DNA of 64,000 nucleotides from Streptomyces sp. A 4/2 (lineage in GTDB: Bacteria > Actinomycetota > Actinomycetes > Streptomycetales > Streptomycetaceae), in assembly GCF_940670765.1 (NCBI RefSeq), contig NZ_CALNVW010000044.1:1-64000 (forward strand), given 5' to 3'. The position numbers were made by a program, and so were the translations under genes. The notes beneath the pieces were generated by a model, which made no database searches, had not been told where the DNA came from, and worked only from the letters and a program-made list of their open reading frames with translations. Below, in pieces: positions 17,469-26,397 of this stretch (positions are counted from its first letter, which is position 1; every line of letters starts with the position of its first letter).

Positions 17469-18073
17469 TCAGGGCAGTTCCACGAGGCCGTAGAGGACGG
17501 TCGGCTGCTGGGTCTGCAGCGCCCAGTACCGGTCGCCGAACGACCAGTGCCACCACTCAGTCCCGTAATTGATCAAGCCTGCGGTGGACAGCGCGCCGCC
17601 CGGAGCGGCCCGGTTCGTGCGGGCCCGGGCGCCCAGGTCGGGGGCGACTCCTTGAGGGAGGCGTTGATGCGCGTGCCCATGTCCAGCTCGCGGGCCCTGG
17701 TCGTCGATCAACGTCACGTCGACGGCCGTGCCGGCGGAGTGCGGCGCGATCTCCGGCGGTGACACGAAGCGGCTGGCGGCCTCCCGAAGCTCGGCGGCCC
17801 GCCAGCCCGGATGGACACGCGCGAGCTTGCCGGAGTACTCCTCGAAGTACCGGCGCTGCAGGGACGGAGGCCGGTAACCCTCGATGAACAGCAACTGCCC
17901 GCCGGGGAGCAGCGCTTGCGCCTGCTGCAGCCGCGTGAGCACGCCCTGGCGGACGTGGTCCATGCGCCCGCCGTGTCCTGTTTGCGGACGTCGATGAGAG
18001 CTTCGCCGCGCTCCTGGACGGGGATCGCGGCGACCCGCCGGTCGGACATCAAGACGATGCTGCTGGTGGTCAT
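17469..18073 (-). pseudogene. VanX-like D-Ala-D-Ala dipeptidase, apparently frameshifted three times
   Basis: The family signature is clear but spread over frames. The N-terminus starts at ATG 18073 (MTTSSIVLMSDRRVAAIPVQ, then ERGEALIDVRKQ). After a 1-nt shift near 17966, VRQGVLTRLQQAQALLPGGQ and EGYRPPSLQRRYFEEY follow, with the zinc motif SAGTAVD preceded by APH and the terminal EWWHWSFGDRYW. Between 17694 and 17640 a second frame supplies the conserved GRELDMGTRINASLKES, so two compensating indels bracket it. All metal ligands survive (His and Asp of SxHxxGxAxD, Glu and His of EWWH). ATGA overlap with the GNAT-Nudix gene. VanX-type enzymes cleave D,D-dipeptides for cell-wall resistance or processing. 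Confidence 0.65.
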
Positions 18074-19101
18074 GCGTCCCCCCAGGTGTCGACGTATGCG
18101 GCCACGCCGGTACGGCGGGCGCCTTCCACAGCGCGCAGCCGCGCGAAATCGCGGGCCGGCATCAATGCCTCCCACTCGGCCAGGGGCAGGACGCGGGCCT
18201 CGTCGTGCTCGCGCGCGTCGAGAGTGAGGCCCCGGATCTGTTCATCGGTGAGGCGACCGCCATCGAAGATCAGCTGCAGCGTGCTGTACGGACGCTGCGC
18301 CCGGGGCTGCCCGTACACAGTGGCCAGCAGCCGGGGCGGACCCACGGCGGTCATGCCGGTCTCTTCCCGGCACTCACGCACCACCGCGTCCCAGGGCCGC
18401 TCGCCCAGATCCATCGCGCCGCCGATCATGTGCCAGGGGTGGCCGGGGGAGTAGACGGAGTGCAGCTGGAGCGGCCGGTCGTCCTCGTCGGTGGCGTAGA
18501 GGCACACGAACGCGGCCGCCCGGGGCAGTGAGTCGGCATACTGCTGCGGCGGCACCCACGTCGAGTCCGGCTGCGCACCGGCCGCTCCAACGACGGGCTG
18601 GCTGCGACGGGTCATCCGCATCAGTGCCGGACTGCCGCTGAAGCCCAACTCCCGGTACAGGAGCGCGGCCTCCGTGCTGGTATGCAGCTCGAACAGAGTG
18701 ACGTCGGCGAGGTGGTCGAGGAGTGTGGAGACGACGGCCCGGGCATAGCCGCGGCGCCGGTGGTCCGGGTGCGTGGCGGCCACGTGCACGCGGGCGGCCC
18801 GGCCCCGGGGGTAGGCCGGCCCCGCCAGGACGGGGTGGATCAGGCCGAGGGCGCAGGCGGCCATCGTGCCGTCCGGGGCGTCGACGGCGAAGGCCCGCGC
18901 GTCTCCCTCCGGCGTCAGCCGTGGCGCCAGCTCGTCCGTGCACCGCCGGACCCACTCCTCGGTCAACGGTGAGGATAGGACGTATTCGGAACGGATCCGG
19001 ATGATGGCCTCGGCGTCAGCGGGCGTTGCTGCGCGGACCGGTGTTCGTCCGGCGGCGTCGTGCGGCTCGGCCTCGGCAGTGGGTGCCGTGTCGGCGTTCA
19101 T
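18070..19101 (-). CDS. GNAT acetyltransferase-Nudix hydrolase fusion
   Basis: This 343-residue two-domain protein combines a GNAT and a Nudix domain. The GNAT domain (~22-165) has the acetyl-CoA pyrophosphate loop HPDHRRRGYAR (111-121) and the terminal LYRELGF. The Nudix domain (~185-320) has a textbook box at 228-250 (GAMDLGERPWDAVVREC then REETGM). It shares 4-nt ATGA overlaps with genes on both sides, so stoichiometric expression is expected. GNATs add acyl groups to amines, and Nudix domains cleave X-linked nucleoside diphosphates. Together they could trim and cap an activated intermediate, but no substrate can be named. Confidence 0.8.
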   Translation of the reverse strand: MNADTAPTAEAEPHDAAGRTPVRAATPADAEAIIRIRSEYVLSSPLTEEWVRRCTDELAPRLTPEGDARAFAVDAPDGTMAACALGLIHPVLAGPAYPRGRAARVHVAATHPDHRRRGYARAVVSTLLDHLADVTLFELHTSTEAALLYRELGFSGSPALMRMTRRSQPVVGAAGAQPDSTWVPPQQYADSLPRAAAFVCLYATDEDDRPLQLHSVYSPGHPWHMIGGAMDLGERPWDAVVRECREETGMTAVGPPRLLATVYGQPRAQRPYSTLQLIFDGGRLTDEQIRGLTLDAREHDEARVLPLAEWEALMPARDFARLRAVEGARRTGVAAYVDTWGDA

Positions 19102-20546
19102 GTCGCATCTCCTGTCGGTGAGAGGGCTGCATGATGTTCGGCGCGTAGGCGGGCCAGCGTCCGGCGGCCGCGTTCGACCAGCTCGGGGTCACCGTGGGCG
19201 GCGCCGTACGAGATCCCGCTCACGGAATCGAGAGCTGCGTCGATGACGAGGCGGGCCTCCTCGGCGGCGGTCAGGGACCTGCCGTACCCGGCCAGAAATG
19301 CCTCGAACAGGTCAGGGCGGCCGGCCCAGGCGTCGGACCGGCGGACCAGATCCCGTACGGCCGGTCCCGGCTCACTGCGCTCAAGGTCGATCACCGCCAC
19401 GAAGACGTCGGGATCGGCCGGGCCGTTCGCGGCGTCAGGGGTGTAGAGGAGGATGTTGCGGAGCTGGAAATCTCCGTGGGTCTCCACCCACTCCAACGGT
19501 TGCAGATCCTCGGCCTGCCGGACGAGGTCGCGGACGAACTCCTCATCACCCGGGAGCAGATGAGACCGTGCCCCGGCCAGATGCCGGTCGGCCTTGGCCA
19601 CGGCCGGGCCGCTGCCGGCAGGAGCGGGCCGTGGGGGAGAGGACTGGTGGATGCGGCGCGCCAGCGCGCCGATCCGTTGGAAGACCACCCTCTCCCGGTC
19701 CGGGGCAAGGACGGCACCGTGCAGCGGGCGGCCCGGCACCGCGGTGAGGACCACCGCCCGCAGTGTCTCGTCGGCCGCGACCAGCCGGGGCGCGGCCGCC
19801 CCCAGCTCCGGCGCCCACGTCCGTAGCCCCCGCACTTCCCTGCCGTGGAACCGCTCGCTCTGGTGCACCTTCACGTACCAGGTGCCGCTCTGGACGCCGT
19901 GGACCCGCCACACGCGGCTCTCCTCGCGCGCCCATGAGGTATCCGTCCACTGCGCGATCCGGCCGACCGCCCGCTCCGCGAACTGCACGACCGCAGCGTC
20001 GGGACGGGCGGCAGACGCCTGGCCGGTCACGTCCGGCACAAGGCGCAGCCGGTCGGCGCCGGGGTCGAAGGCGATGCTGTCGCCGGGCAGTTGGAAGTGC
20101 ACGGCGAGCGGCGCGCCGGCGCTGTAGGCGTCCAGGCCCGCACGGCAGTACGCCACCATCTGGGCGGGCAGGGCGGTAAGGGGCGCCCAGTCCATCGCGT
20201 CGCAGACGTCCGGCTCGGCGATCTCGGGCTCGCCCTTCCACCGCCGAACCTCGAAGAAGTGCCCGGTACGCGAGGCGCCTCCTGGGCTTCGGTGGTGCAC
20301 GGTCACGGCGGCCCGCACGTCGGCCGGGTCGATGACGACCCCGGTCTCCTCCCGTGCCTCGCGGATCAGGGCGGTGACCACGTCCTCGTGCGGACCGTCC
20401 AGATGCCCCGACGGCAGGTGCCACAGGCCGGTGGCGTACACCTGCCCGGCCCGCCGGGACAGCAGAACCTGAGGCCCGTCGGCGGTCTCCCGGCGCAGGA
20501 TCAAGTGGACGTCCACCGGCTCGGTGTGCCGCTGCCCGCCGCTCAC
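19098..20546 (-). CDS. Nudix hydrolase-aminoglycoside phosphotransferase-like kinase fusion
   Basis: This 482-residue fusion protein has an N-terminal Nudix domain with its box at ~47-70 (GHLDGPHEDVVTALIREARE then ETGV). An APH/choline-kinase fold runs from ~190 with the catalytic loop HGDFQLRN at 357-364 and the metal-binding Asp in VIDLE at ~385. Both active sites look intact. ATGA overlaps on both sides place it in the coupled operon. APH-like kinases phosphorylate hydroxyls of small molecules and, in some RiPP pathways, Ser/Thr of peptides. Which applies here is unknown. Confidence 0.8.
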   Translation of the reverse strand: MSGGQRHTEPVDVHLILRRETADGPQVLLSRRAGQVYATGLWHLPSGHLDGPHEDVVTALIREAREETGVVIDPADVRAAVTVHHRSPGGASRTGHFFEVRRWKGEPEIAEPDVCDAMDWAPLTALPAQMVAYCRAGLDAYSAGAPLAVHFQLPGDSIAFDPGADRLRLVPDVTGQASAARPDAAVVQFAERAVGRIAQWTDTSWAREESRVWRVHGVQSGTWYVKVHQSERFHGREVRGLRTWAPELGAAAPRLVAADETLRAVVLTAVPGRPLHGAVLAPDRERVVFQRIGALARRIHQSSPPRPAPAGSGPAVAKADRHLAGARSHLLPGDEEFVRDLVRQAEDLQPLEWVETHGDFQLRNILLYTPDAANGPADPDVFVAVIDLERSEPGPAVRDLVRRSDAWAGRPDLFEAFLAGYGRSLTAAEEARLVIDAALDSVSGISYGAAHGDPELVERGRRTLARLRAEHHAALSPTGDAT

Positions 20547-21412
20547 CGCGCTCCCTCCGGACGGCGGGCGAGCAGAACCCTGAACATCGCGTCCTCGACC
20601 AGAGACCCGTCCACCGCCTGCGCGTGGAGAAGGGCGAGGGCCTCGTCCTCGAACGCCTGGTGCCGCTCTGCGAAGAGCTCAGGAGCGGCGAAGGACGTGG
20701 TGCGCAGGTAGCCGAGTACCTCCTGCGGCGCCCACGCGCGGGTCACCGGGAAGAGGTGCTCGGTGACGTCGTTGAACGCCGAGTCGGCGAGGTCCTCCTC
20801 GTACGAGCGGCGGGGCTCGGCGTAGGAACGGCGGGCGCCCGCCCGGCGCCCGGCGCCCAGGTAGCGCTGGATCAACTCGCGCAGCGCACGGGTCCAGGCC
20901 GCGTCGTGGGTCCACAGGCTCCCGTCGCCCATGATCGCCACTGCGGCACCCGGTGTGGCAACCCGGTCGGCCATCTCCAGGACCGCCTCACCGTTCATCC
21001 AGTGGTAGGACCGGCAGAAGGTGATCAGGTCCGGGCCGCAGTCCGGTTCGCCCGGCAGCGTCGCGAGCGGCTCATAGGCGTCGGCCGCCGCGTGGACGAG
21101 GGTGAGGGTGCAGTGACCGAGCACAGGCTGGAGGGCCTGCCTGGCCTGATGCAGCATCTGCTGGCTGACGTCGACCACTTCGATGTGCGTCAGGGCAGCG
21201 CCGGCGGACAGGAGCGCGAAGGGCACCTGCCCGGTTCCGGTACCCAGGTCGAGCAGCACCGGGGACGGCCGGCCCCGCAGCGTGCCGGCGAGTAGGCGCA
21301 CCGCTGCCTCCGGCAGGCCGGGGCGGTGGCGGGCGTAGGTCAACGCCGCGCCGTCGAACATGGATTCCTGATCCGGTGCAAGGCCCGGAAGGGGCCCGTC
21401 GGGGTAGGTCAC
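20543..21412 (-). CDS. Class I SAM-dependent methyltransferase
   Basis: This 289-residue Methyltransf_11/25-type enzyme has motif I LLDLGTGTGQVPFALL, the acidic post-I loop IEVVDVSQQM, and motif III-like DLITFCRSYHWMN. The N-terminus FDGAALTYARHRPGLPEAA is typical of small-molecule methyltransferases. Coupled by ATGA to both neighbours. It could methylate O, N or C; the sequence does not say which. Confidence 0.85.
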   Translation of the reverse strand: MTYPDGPLPGLAPDQESMFDGAALTYARHRPGLPEAAVRLLAGTLRGRPSPVLLDLGTGTGQVPFALLSAGAALTHIEVVDVSQQMLHQARQALQPVLGHCTLTLVHAAADAYEPLATLPGEPDCGPDLITFCRSYHWMNGEAVLEMADRVATPGAAVAIMGDGSLWTHDAAWTRALRELIQRYLGAGRRAGARRSYAEPRRSYEEDLADSAFNDVTEHLFPVTRAWAPQEVLGYLRTTSFAAPELFAERHQAFEDEALALLHAQAVDGSLVEDAMFRVLLARRPEGAR

Positions 21413-22678
21413 GAGGTGGCTCCCTCATCGAGCGGCCGGGGGGCGGGTAGTTGCCATGCCAGGCGTCCGCACTCGGACGCGGCGCGCTGCCCGCCGTCCG
21501 CGTCGAAGTAGAGGCGGTAGCGGTCGGGAGAGCATGCGGCCCGCCACCGGTCGGCGAGGTCCTGGATCTCTTTCCAGATGTCCCGTGGGCCGTCGACGGT
21601 GACGCTCCAGCGCCGGTGGCCCACCGGCTCCGCGCGCATCCAGGATCCGCAGCTGGGTGCGCCGATCGCCAGGTGCTCAGCGCCGAAGTCCCGCACCAGA
21701 CCTCCGCCGAGGAGATGATCGGCCGCCAGCCAGAATCCGCGGTCGCTGTCCGCGGGCGGCGCCAGCATGCTCCGCTGGGTCCACGCGCCGGACTCGGCGG
21801 CCATGCGCTGCCGGAACTCCTCGCTGAGCCAGATCCGCGCCATGCCGTGCCCGGCACGGTGGGCGAACTCCACGGCCCGCAGCTCCGCAGTGACATACCC
21901 GTCTGCGGTGCGCCGGACGACGGCGAGGCCGGGCCACGACGGGGACGCGCTGGTCACGTGCGCCAGCAGCTCGGCGCCTGGCGCGAGTTGCTCCACCAGG
22001 GCCGTCGGCACGCACTCCACCGTGTACGACAGGAAGATCCGATCGAACTCCCGGCCCGGGAGGCCCTGTTCGCCCGAACCGCACACCACCTGCGGCCGGA
22101 AGCCGAGATCGGCCAGGCGGGCGGCGGCCGCGTCGGTGAGGTGCTGGTCCCGATCAAGGGTGACCACCCCCTGGTCGCTGCAGACCTGGCAGGCCACTGC
22201 GGCGGTCACCCCCGCGCCCGTCCCGACGTCCAGCACCCGCAGACCCGGGCGCAGATCCAGCTCCTCCAGCAGCTCGACGGTCAAACCCATCACCGTCGAC
22301 ATCGACGTGATCGACGCCCCCGACCGCGTCCCGCGCGCCCGGCCCAGCAACGGCTCCCCGTCATGCTGGACGAGCACACTGGCCCCGCCGTACAGCAGCC
22401 CGAGCAGCTCGGGGCGGTCCAGCGGCGCCGACCAGTCCAGCAGATCCCACCGCGGCACCTCCTCTCCCGGCACGCTGCGCCGTACGTACGCCTGCGGCAT
22501 CAGCACTTCGCGGGGGCAGCGCGAGGAGAGCGTCGCGGACCGGGCCCGGCCCCAGAGTCCCTTCCTCCTCGAGCCGGGCGACCATCACCGCCCGCGCGGC
22601 TGCCGAATCCGTTTCCGCATCCGTCGGCGTGGCCCCGCCGACCGGGCCGGCGGCGGAACAGGTGTCCAGAGTGCTCAT
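21409..22678 (-). pseudogene. PIMT-like methyltransferase with a 1-nt insertion in a C-run
   Basis: From ATG 22678 (ATGA overlap with the triple-Nudix gene) the frame reads MSTLDTCSAAG and then EEEGTLGPGPVRDALLALP, the usual start of protein-isoaspartate methyltransferase-like proteins. It is cut at a run of five C (22512-22516 on the plus strand reads ggggg). Deleting one base joins LALP to REVLMPQAYVRRSVPGEEVP and a 365-residue remainder with motif I VLDVGTGAGVTAA and the cofactor loop TLDRDQHLT. An internal ATG 22506 could still make a shorter protein. The break removes ~57 residues that help shape the active site, so either the gene is damaged or the base call is wrong. Confidence 0.7.
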
Positions 22679-24162
22679 CGCTCGCCCCAGCCCTGCTCGG
22701 AGTACAGGCGCCCCCAAAGGATTCCGTCGATCGCCATGCGGGTGTACGGCACGACCGCTTCCGGCAGGTCCTGCGGCTTCCACCACCGCCACTCCACGCA
22801 CCGGTCGGGCTCCAGGACCTCCGGGTCGCCGGTCCAGGAGCGGGCCTGGAAGACGAGCCCGATCCTCGGCCGGGCGTCTGGGGAGTCGACGTGGTGCACC
22901 GTGTGGACGAGATCGACGTCCTCGGGCGCGATGGTAAGGCCCGCTTCCTCTTTCGCTTCGCGTACCAGGCAGTCGATCGCCGTCTCCCGCTCGCAGTGGC
23001 CGGCCAGGAAGTGCCAGGTGTCCGGCGCATAGGCCGAGTTCGGGTGGCGAAGCCCCAGGAGGATCCGGCCTTGGTCGTCCTGAAGGTGCAGGTGGACACC
23101 CACGATGTGCAGCTGGGTTCCCGGCGGGACCTCGTCGGCCAGCGGCCCAGTGCCGACCGCCGGCTCCTCCGCCGCGAGGTGCTCGGCGGCGTGCCGCCGG
23201 ATCAGCGCCTCAAGCCCGGGGCTCAGGCGCAGCCGGTCTAGCATGTCCACGGTGCACCACGTCAGCAGGACACCTTCGCGGAGATCCACTGCCTCGGCAT
23301 CACCGCTCCAGTGCCCGGCGTAGACGCTGATGGGCACCGCCAGGCCGTCGACGCTCGTCGCCTCCTGGACGGCGAAAGGCATCAGGCCCGTGGGCTCCAG
23401 GCCCGGCGTCTCCTCTGCCAGCTCGCGCCGCAGTGTCGCCTCGAGGCCGGCATCGTCCCGCGACCGTTTGCCTCCCACGAGGGCCAGGACCCACGGCTCC
23501 CAGATGCCTTCGCGGTCATCTCGTAGATGAAGGAGGTAACGGCCAGCTCCGTCGTGGATCAGGGCGTTGGCGCTGACGGGCTCCGGGCGCCCATCCAGGC
23601 CGTGCGGCTCGGCAGCGAGGAGCTTGGCCCGCAGCGTAGGGGAGCGCACGTCGGCGTACGGAAGCCACTGGGCCCCGGCGACTTCCTCGTCCTGGAGAGC
23701 GAGCGCGGGCGGTTGCTCGGCGGTGAGGTAGAACGCGAAACGGAAGTCGAAGTGCTGGTGAGCAGGCTCGCCTTTGGCCGCATCGGCGTCGATGTCATGG
23801 ACGTCCACGTCGATCGGCTCGTCGAGGAACTGCGGAGTCAGGCACAGGTCGCCGGGACACAGCCCGGCCTCTTCGCATACCTCGCGCACGGCCGCGGCCA
23901 GGAGCGTACGGTCACCCGCCTCAGCGTGGCCGCCTGGAGCGAGGAGCAGCCCTGTCACCCGATGACCGATGTGGAGCACCCGACGGTCGCGGTCGATGAC
24001 CACCGCGCTGCAGGTGACGTGACCGGGCAGCGTGGCGCGGCTGGACGGCTCCTCGGTGCCGTCGAGGACAGCCAGCAGCCCTTCCAGAGCGCCCCGTTCC
24101 TCGGCGTGCCGGCTGAGATAGGCCTCGACGGTCGCGCGGATGTGAGAGCGGGAGGGCGGCAC
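22675..24162 (-). CDS. Triple Nudix-domain protein
   Basis: The protein has 495 residues with three consecutive Nudix domains. A ~45-residue helical N-terminus (IRATVEAYLSRH) precedes domain 1, whose core is REVCEEAGL at ~93-101 with Arg in place of the first box Glu. Domain 2 has RRELAEETPG at ~246-254, loosened by a Pro. Domain 3 has REAKEEAGL at ~401-409 and looks most canonical. GTG 24162 is preceded by GAGGTG. Four bases separate it from the MFS gene and ATGA links it to the methyltransferase downstream. Tandem Nudix proteins are uncommon; domains 1 and 2 may be structural or have altered substrates. Confidence 0.8.
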   Translation of the reverse strand: MPPSRSHIRATVEAYLSRHAEERGALEGLLAVLDGTEEPSSRATLPGHVTCSAVVIDRDRRVLHIGHRVTGLLLAPGGHAEAGDRTLLAAAVREVCEEAGLCPGDLCLTPQFLDEPIDVDVHDIDADAAKGEPAHQHFDFRFAFYLTAEQPPALALQDEEVAGAQWLPYADVRSPTLRAKLLAAEPHGLDGRPEPVSANALIHDGAGRYLLHLRDDREGIWEPWVLALVGGKRSRDDAGLEATLRRELAEETPGLEPTGLMPFAVQEATSVDGLAVPISVYAGHWSGDAEAVDLREGVLLTWCTVDMLDRLRLSPGLEALIRRHAAEHLAAEEPAVGTGPLADEVPPGTQLHIVGVHLHLQDDQGRILLGLRHPNSAYAPDTWHFLAGHCERETAIDCLVREAKEEAGLTIAPEDVDLVHTVHHVDSPDARPRIGLVFQARSWTGDPEVLEPDRCVEWRWWKPQDLPEAVVPYTRMAIDGILWGRLYSEQGWGER

Positions 24163-24166
24163 GTGA

Positions 24167-25114
24167 TCACCTCGAATGTTGGTGGGCAGGAAGTAGGTAC
24201 GGGGCGAGAGGGGCGCGCCCGGCGGCGGGCCCGCCGATGACGGCTCCGGGCCAGGGGCCGGGTCCGCCGGCCGCCGCGCCCAGAGCTCCGAGTCCCAGGA
24301 CCACGCCGAAGGCGGTCGCGCTCATCGCAAGGGACCGGAAAAGGTGGAGCGCCCAGAGGGTGTTGAGGAGTGCCAGGGCGGCCGACGTCGTGGCGTTGAC
24401 GAGGGTCAGTGTGCGTAGCCGGTGGTCGCCGTGCACGTAGCGCAGGCCCTCACCGATCTCGGTGTGCAGTCGGCGGCTTTCCGCTGCTGACCGGGGGCTT
24501 TTGGGGGCCTGAATGCGGGCGGTGCACCAAGCGCTGACGAGGTAGGAGAGGACGTCCCCGAGAAGCGCCCGGGCCGGGCCGAGGAGCGCGGTCAGGGCGG
24601 CGCCGAGGTTGCTGCCCGCGGTGGCGGCGACGGAGAAGAGCCCGCCGATGCGGCTGTTGCTCCGCTGGATCAGGGACCGGTCGACCAGGCTGGGCAGGAG
24701 ACTGATCGCGGCAGCGTCGTGCAGTACGCCCGCCGCGCCCTGTACGGCCGCTACCACCATCAGCTGGCCCAGGGACAGCCGGTCCAGCGCGGCCGCCACC
24801 GGCACGCTGGTCAGCGCGGCGGCGCTGATGAGGTCACCGGTGATCATCTGCTTCCGCTTGGAGTGGCGGTCGGCGAGGGCCCCGGCGTGCAAGGCCAGCA
24901 GTGCGGGCGGCAGTTGGCCCAGGAACGTCAGCCAGGCGACCTCGGCGGTGGTCGCGTCCAGTTCGAGCACCGCCAGCACGGGGATCACCATGGTGCTGAT
25001 CGAGCTGCCGGTCACGCTGGCTGCCTGCCCGGTCAGGTAGCGCCGAAAGTTGCGCTGTCGCCACAGCGAGGGCCGGGTGGCGAGAGAGGACGAGGGGTCA
25101 ATGGAGGAGGTCAT
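24167..25114 (-). CDS. MFS transporter, C-terminally truncated
   Basis: The first ~285 residues are a normal MFS protein: YLTGQAASVTGSSISTMVIP in helix 1, the loop 2-3 motif GALADRHSKRK, and about eight predicted helices through AFGVVLGLGALGAAAGG. After that the sequence becomes PGPWPGAVIGGPAAGRAPL and stops at 315 residues, whereas the family is about 400-420 with 12 helices. The missing 3' end and odd tail suggest a deletion or late frameshift, so the exporter may be inactive. It overlaps the downstream end of the phosphotransferase gene by 17 nt and sits 4 bp before the triple-Nudix gene. Confidence 0.65.
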   Translation of the reverse strand: MTSSIDPSSSLATRPSLWRQRNFRRYLTGQAASVTGSSISTMVIPVLAVLELDATTAEVAWLTFLGQLPPALLALHAGALADRHSKRKQMITGDLISAAALTSVPVAAALDRLSLGQLMVVAAVQGAAGVLHDAAAISLLPSLVDRSLIQRSNSRIGGLFSVAATAGSNLGAALTALLGPARALLGDVLSYLVSAWCTARIQAPKSPRSAAESRRLHTEIGEGLRYVHGDHRLRTLTLVNATTSAALALLNTLWALHLFRSLAMSATAFGVVLGLGALGAAAGGPGPWPGAVIGGPAAGRAPLAPYLLPAHQHSR

Positions 25115-26132
25115 GGAGCACCTCCTCGGCTTCCGTCAGGCGCTCGCGCAGCTCGACCATGGCCGCATGCCGGTTCCGGCCGTACGCCACGAGCTCCGGG
25201 GTGACAGCGGCAGGGTCATCGACGGCCTCGGACAGGGGATACACCGAACACGCCAGATATCCGGCGGCGACCCGAGGTACGGCGAGGAGTTCTTCGGCCG
25301 GCAACGCTGGGTTGGCTGCCCGGTATACGGTGATCGCTTCGGCCAGGCCGGTGGGCCAGTGCGGCTCTGCCAGAACGGTGCGCGGGTCGAGGACGATCCG
25401 CCCGAGCTCCCAAGCGGGGCTCCGGTGACCGGGCGGCCGGAAGTCGATCAATGCCGCTACCTGCTGTCCGCGCAGGAGCAGGTTGGGCGAGGCCAGATCG
25501 CCGTGGACGGTCTGCACGGTCAAGGACGCCGGGAGCTCTTCGAGCATGGCGGCCACGGCAGGCAGCGCCTCGTTCCGTCGGACGGCGGTCTCCCGTGCCC
25601 AGGTGGGAAACTCCGAGGTGGGCGGCCTCTTGCTGAAACAGGCGAGCAGTCTTTCAAGGCGCTGCCGGGCCCGTTTTACATCGCAGACCTGCCGGACGGG
25701 CACGCGGCACGGCGGTCCGGCCGGGTGGCGGGCGAGCGTGCGGTGCAGCCGGCCCACGGTCTCGCCGACAGCGGCCCACCGCTTGCCGGACAGACCGCCT
25801 TCCGCTGTCTCGGCACCCTCGACGAACGCGGCGACGGACACTGACAACCCGCCGCCCGTCGCGATGAGATCACCGTCGAGGGTGCGGCGCATCACCGGCA
25901 CTGGGGCCCCGCCGAGCGCGGCGAACTCGGCCAGCTCGATGGAGCGCCGCTCGGCGCCCAGATCAGCGCTCACCGGATAGGCCTTCACGAACCATCGCCG
26001 GCCGTCGGTATCCCGGGCCACGTAGTTGCAGGTGGCCGTCCCTGACGGCCCCTCGGAGACGTCGGTCGGGATGATGCGGTAGTGCAGCTCCAAGACTCCC
26101 GCCACGACCATGTCGCCGGACCGGGCGCTCAT
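25098..26132 (-). CDS. APH-family phosphotransferase
   Basis: This 344-residue kinase has the APH fold: a nucleotide-binding lobe with WFVKAYPV (ATP-contacting Lys), the catalytic loop HGDLASPNLLL and the metal Asp in ALIDFRPPG. No N-terminal partner domain is fused, unlike the Nudix-APH at 19098-20546. ATGA overlaps the 53-codon partial Nudix ORF upstream. APH relatives inactivate antibiotics or phosphorylate biosynthetic intermediates; beside an exporter, self-protection is one reasonable reading. Confidence 0.8.
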   Translation of the reverse strand: MSARSGDMVVAGVLELHYRIIPTDVSEGPSGTATCNYVARDTDGRRWFVKAYPVSADLGAERRSIELAEFAALGGAPVPVMRRTLDGDLIATGGGLSVSVAAFVEGAETAEGGLSGKRWAAVGETVGRLHRTLARHPAGPPCRVPVRQVCDVKRARQRLERLLACFSKRPPTSEFPTWARETAVRRNEALPAVAAMLEELPASLTVQTVHGDLASPNLLLRGQQVAALIDFRPPGHRSPAWELGRIVLDPRTVLAEPHWPTGLAEAITVYRAANPALPAEELLAVPRVAAGYLACSVYPLSEAVDDPAAVTPELVAYGRNRHAAMVELRERLTEAEEVLHDLLH

Positions 26133-26290
26133 CGCCCCACCTCCGACCTGCCGGGAAGCGTCGTGCGGTTGGACGGATCGTCAGGGCTGTCCAGGGCGGC
26201 AAGCAGCCCGGCAAGAGACTCTCGCTCATACGGATGCCGAGTCGGATAGCTGCCGACGGTCGCGCGGACGCGGGGGCGAGCGATCGGCAC
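26129..26290 (-). pseudogene. 53-codon duplicate of the triple-Nudix N-terminus
   Basis: GTG 26290 opens a short frame (VPIARPRVRATVGSYPTRHP, later AALDSPDD and NRTTLPG). It aligns residue by residue with the first ~50 residues of the triple-Nudix protein at 24162. The resemblance includes the ribosome-binding site: CGAGGTG, five bases, GTG in both places. It stops exactly where the paralogue enters its first Nudix domain and overlaps the phosphotransferase start by ATGA. It is either the stump of a fourth Nudix gene deleted in frame or a kept short peptide. Confidence 0.7.
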
Positions 26291-26397
26291 GTCAACACCT
26301 CGGAGGAACATGGAAGGACTGGTGGATGGGGCAACGGTGTGCGGGGCAGCCGGGGTAGCGGACCCGGGCGAAGCTTGTGAAGTAATGTCGGGGTCCC

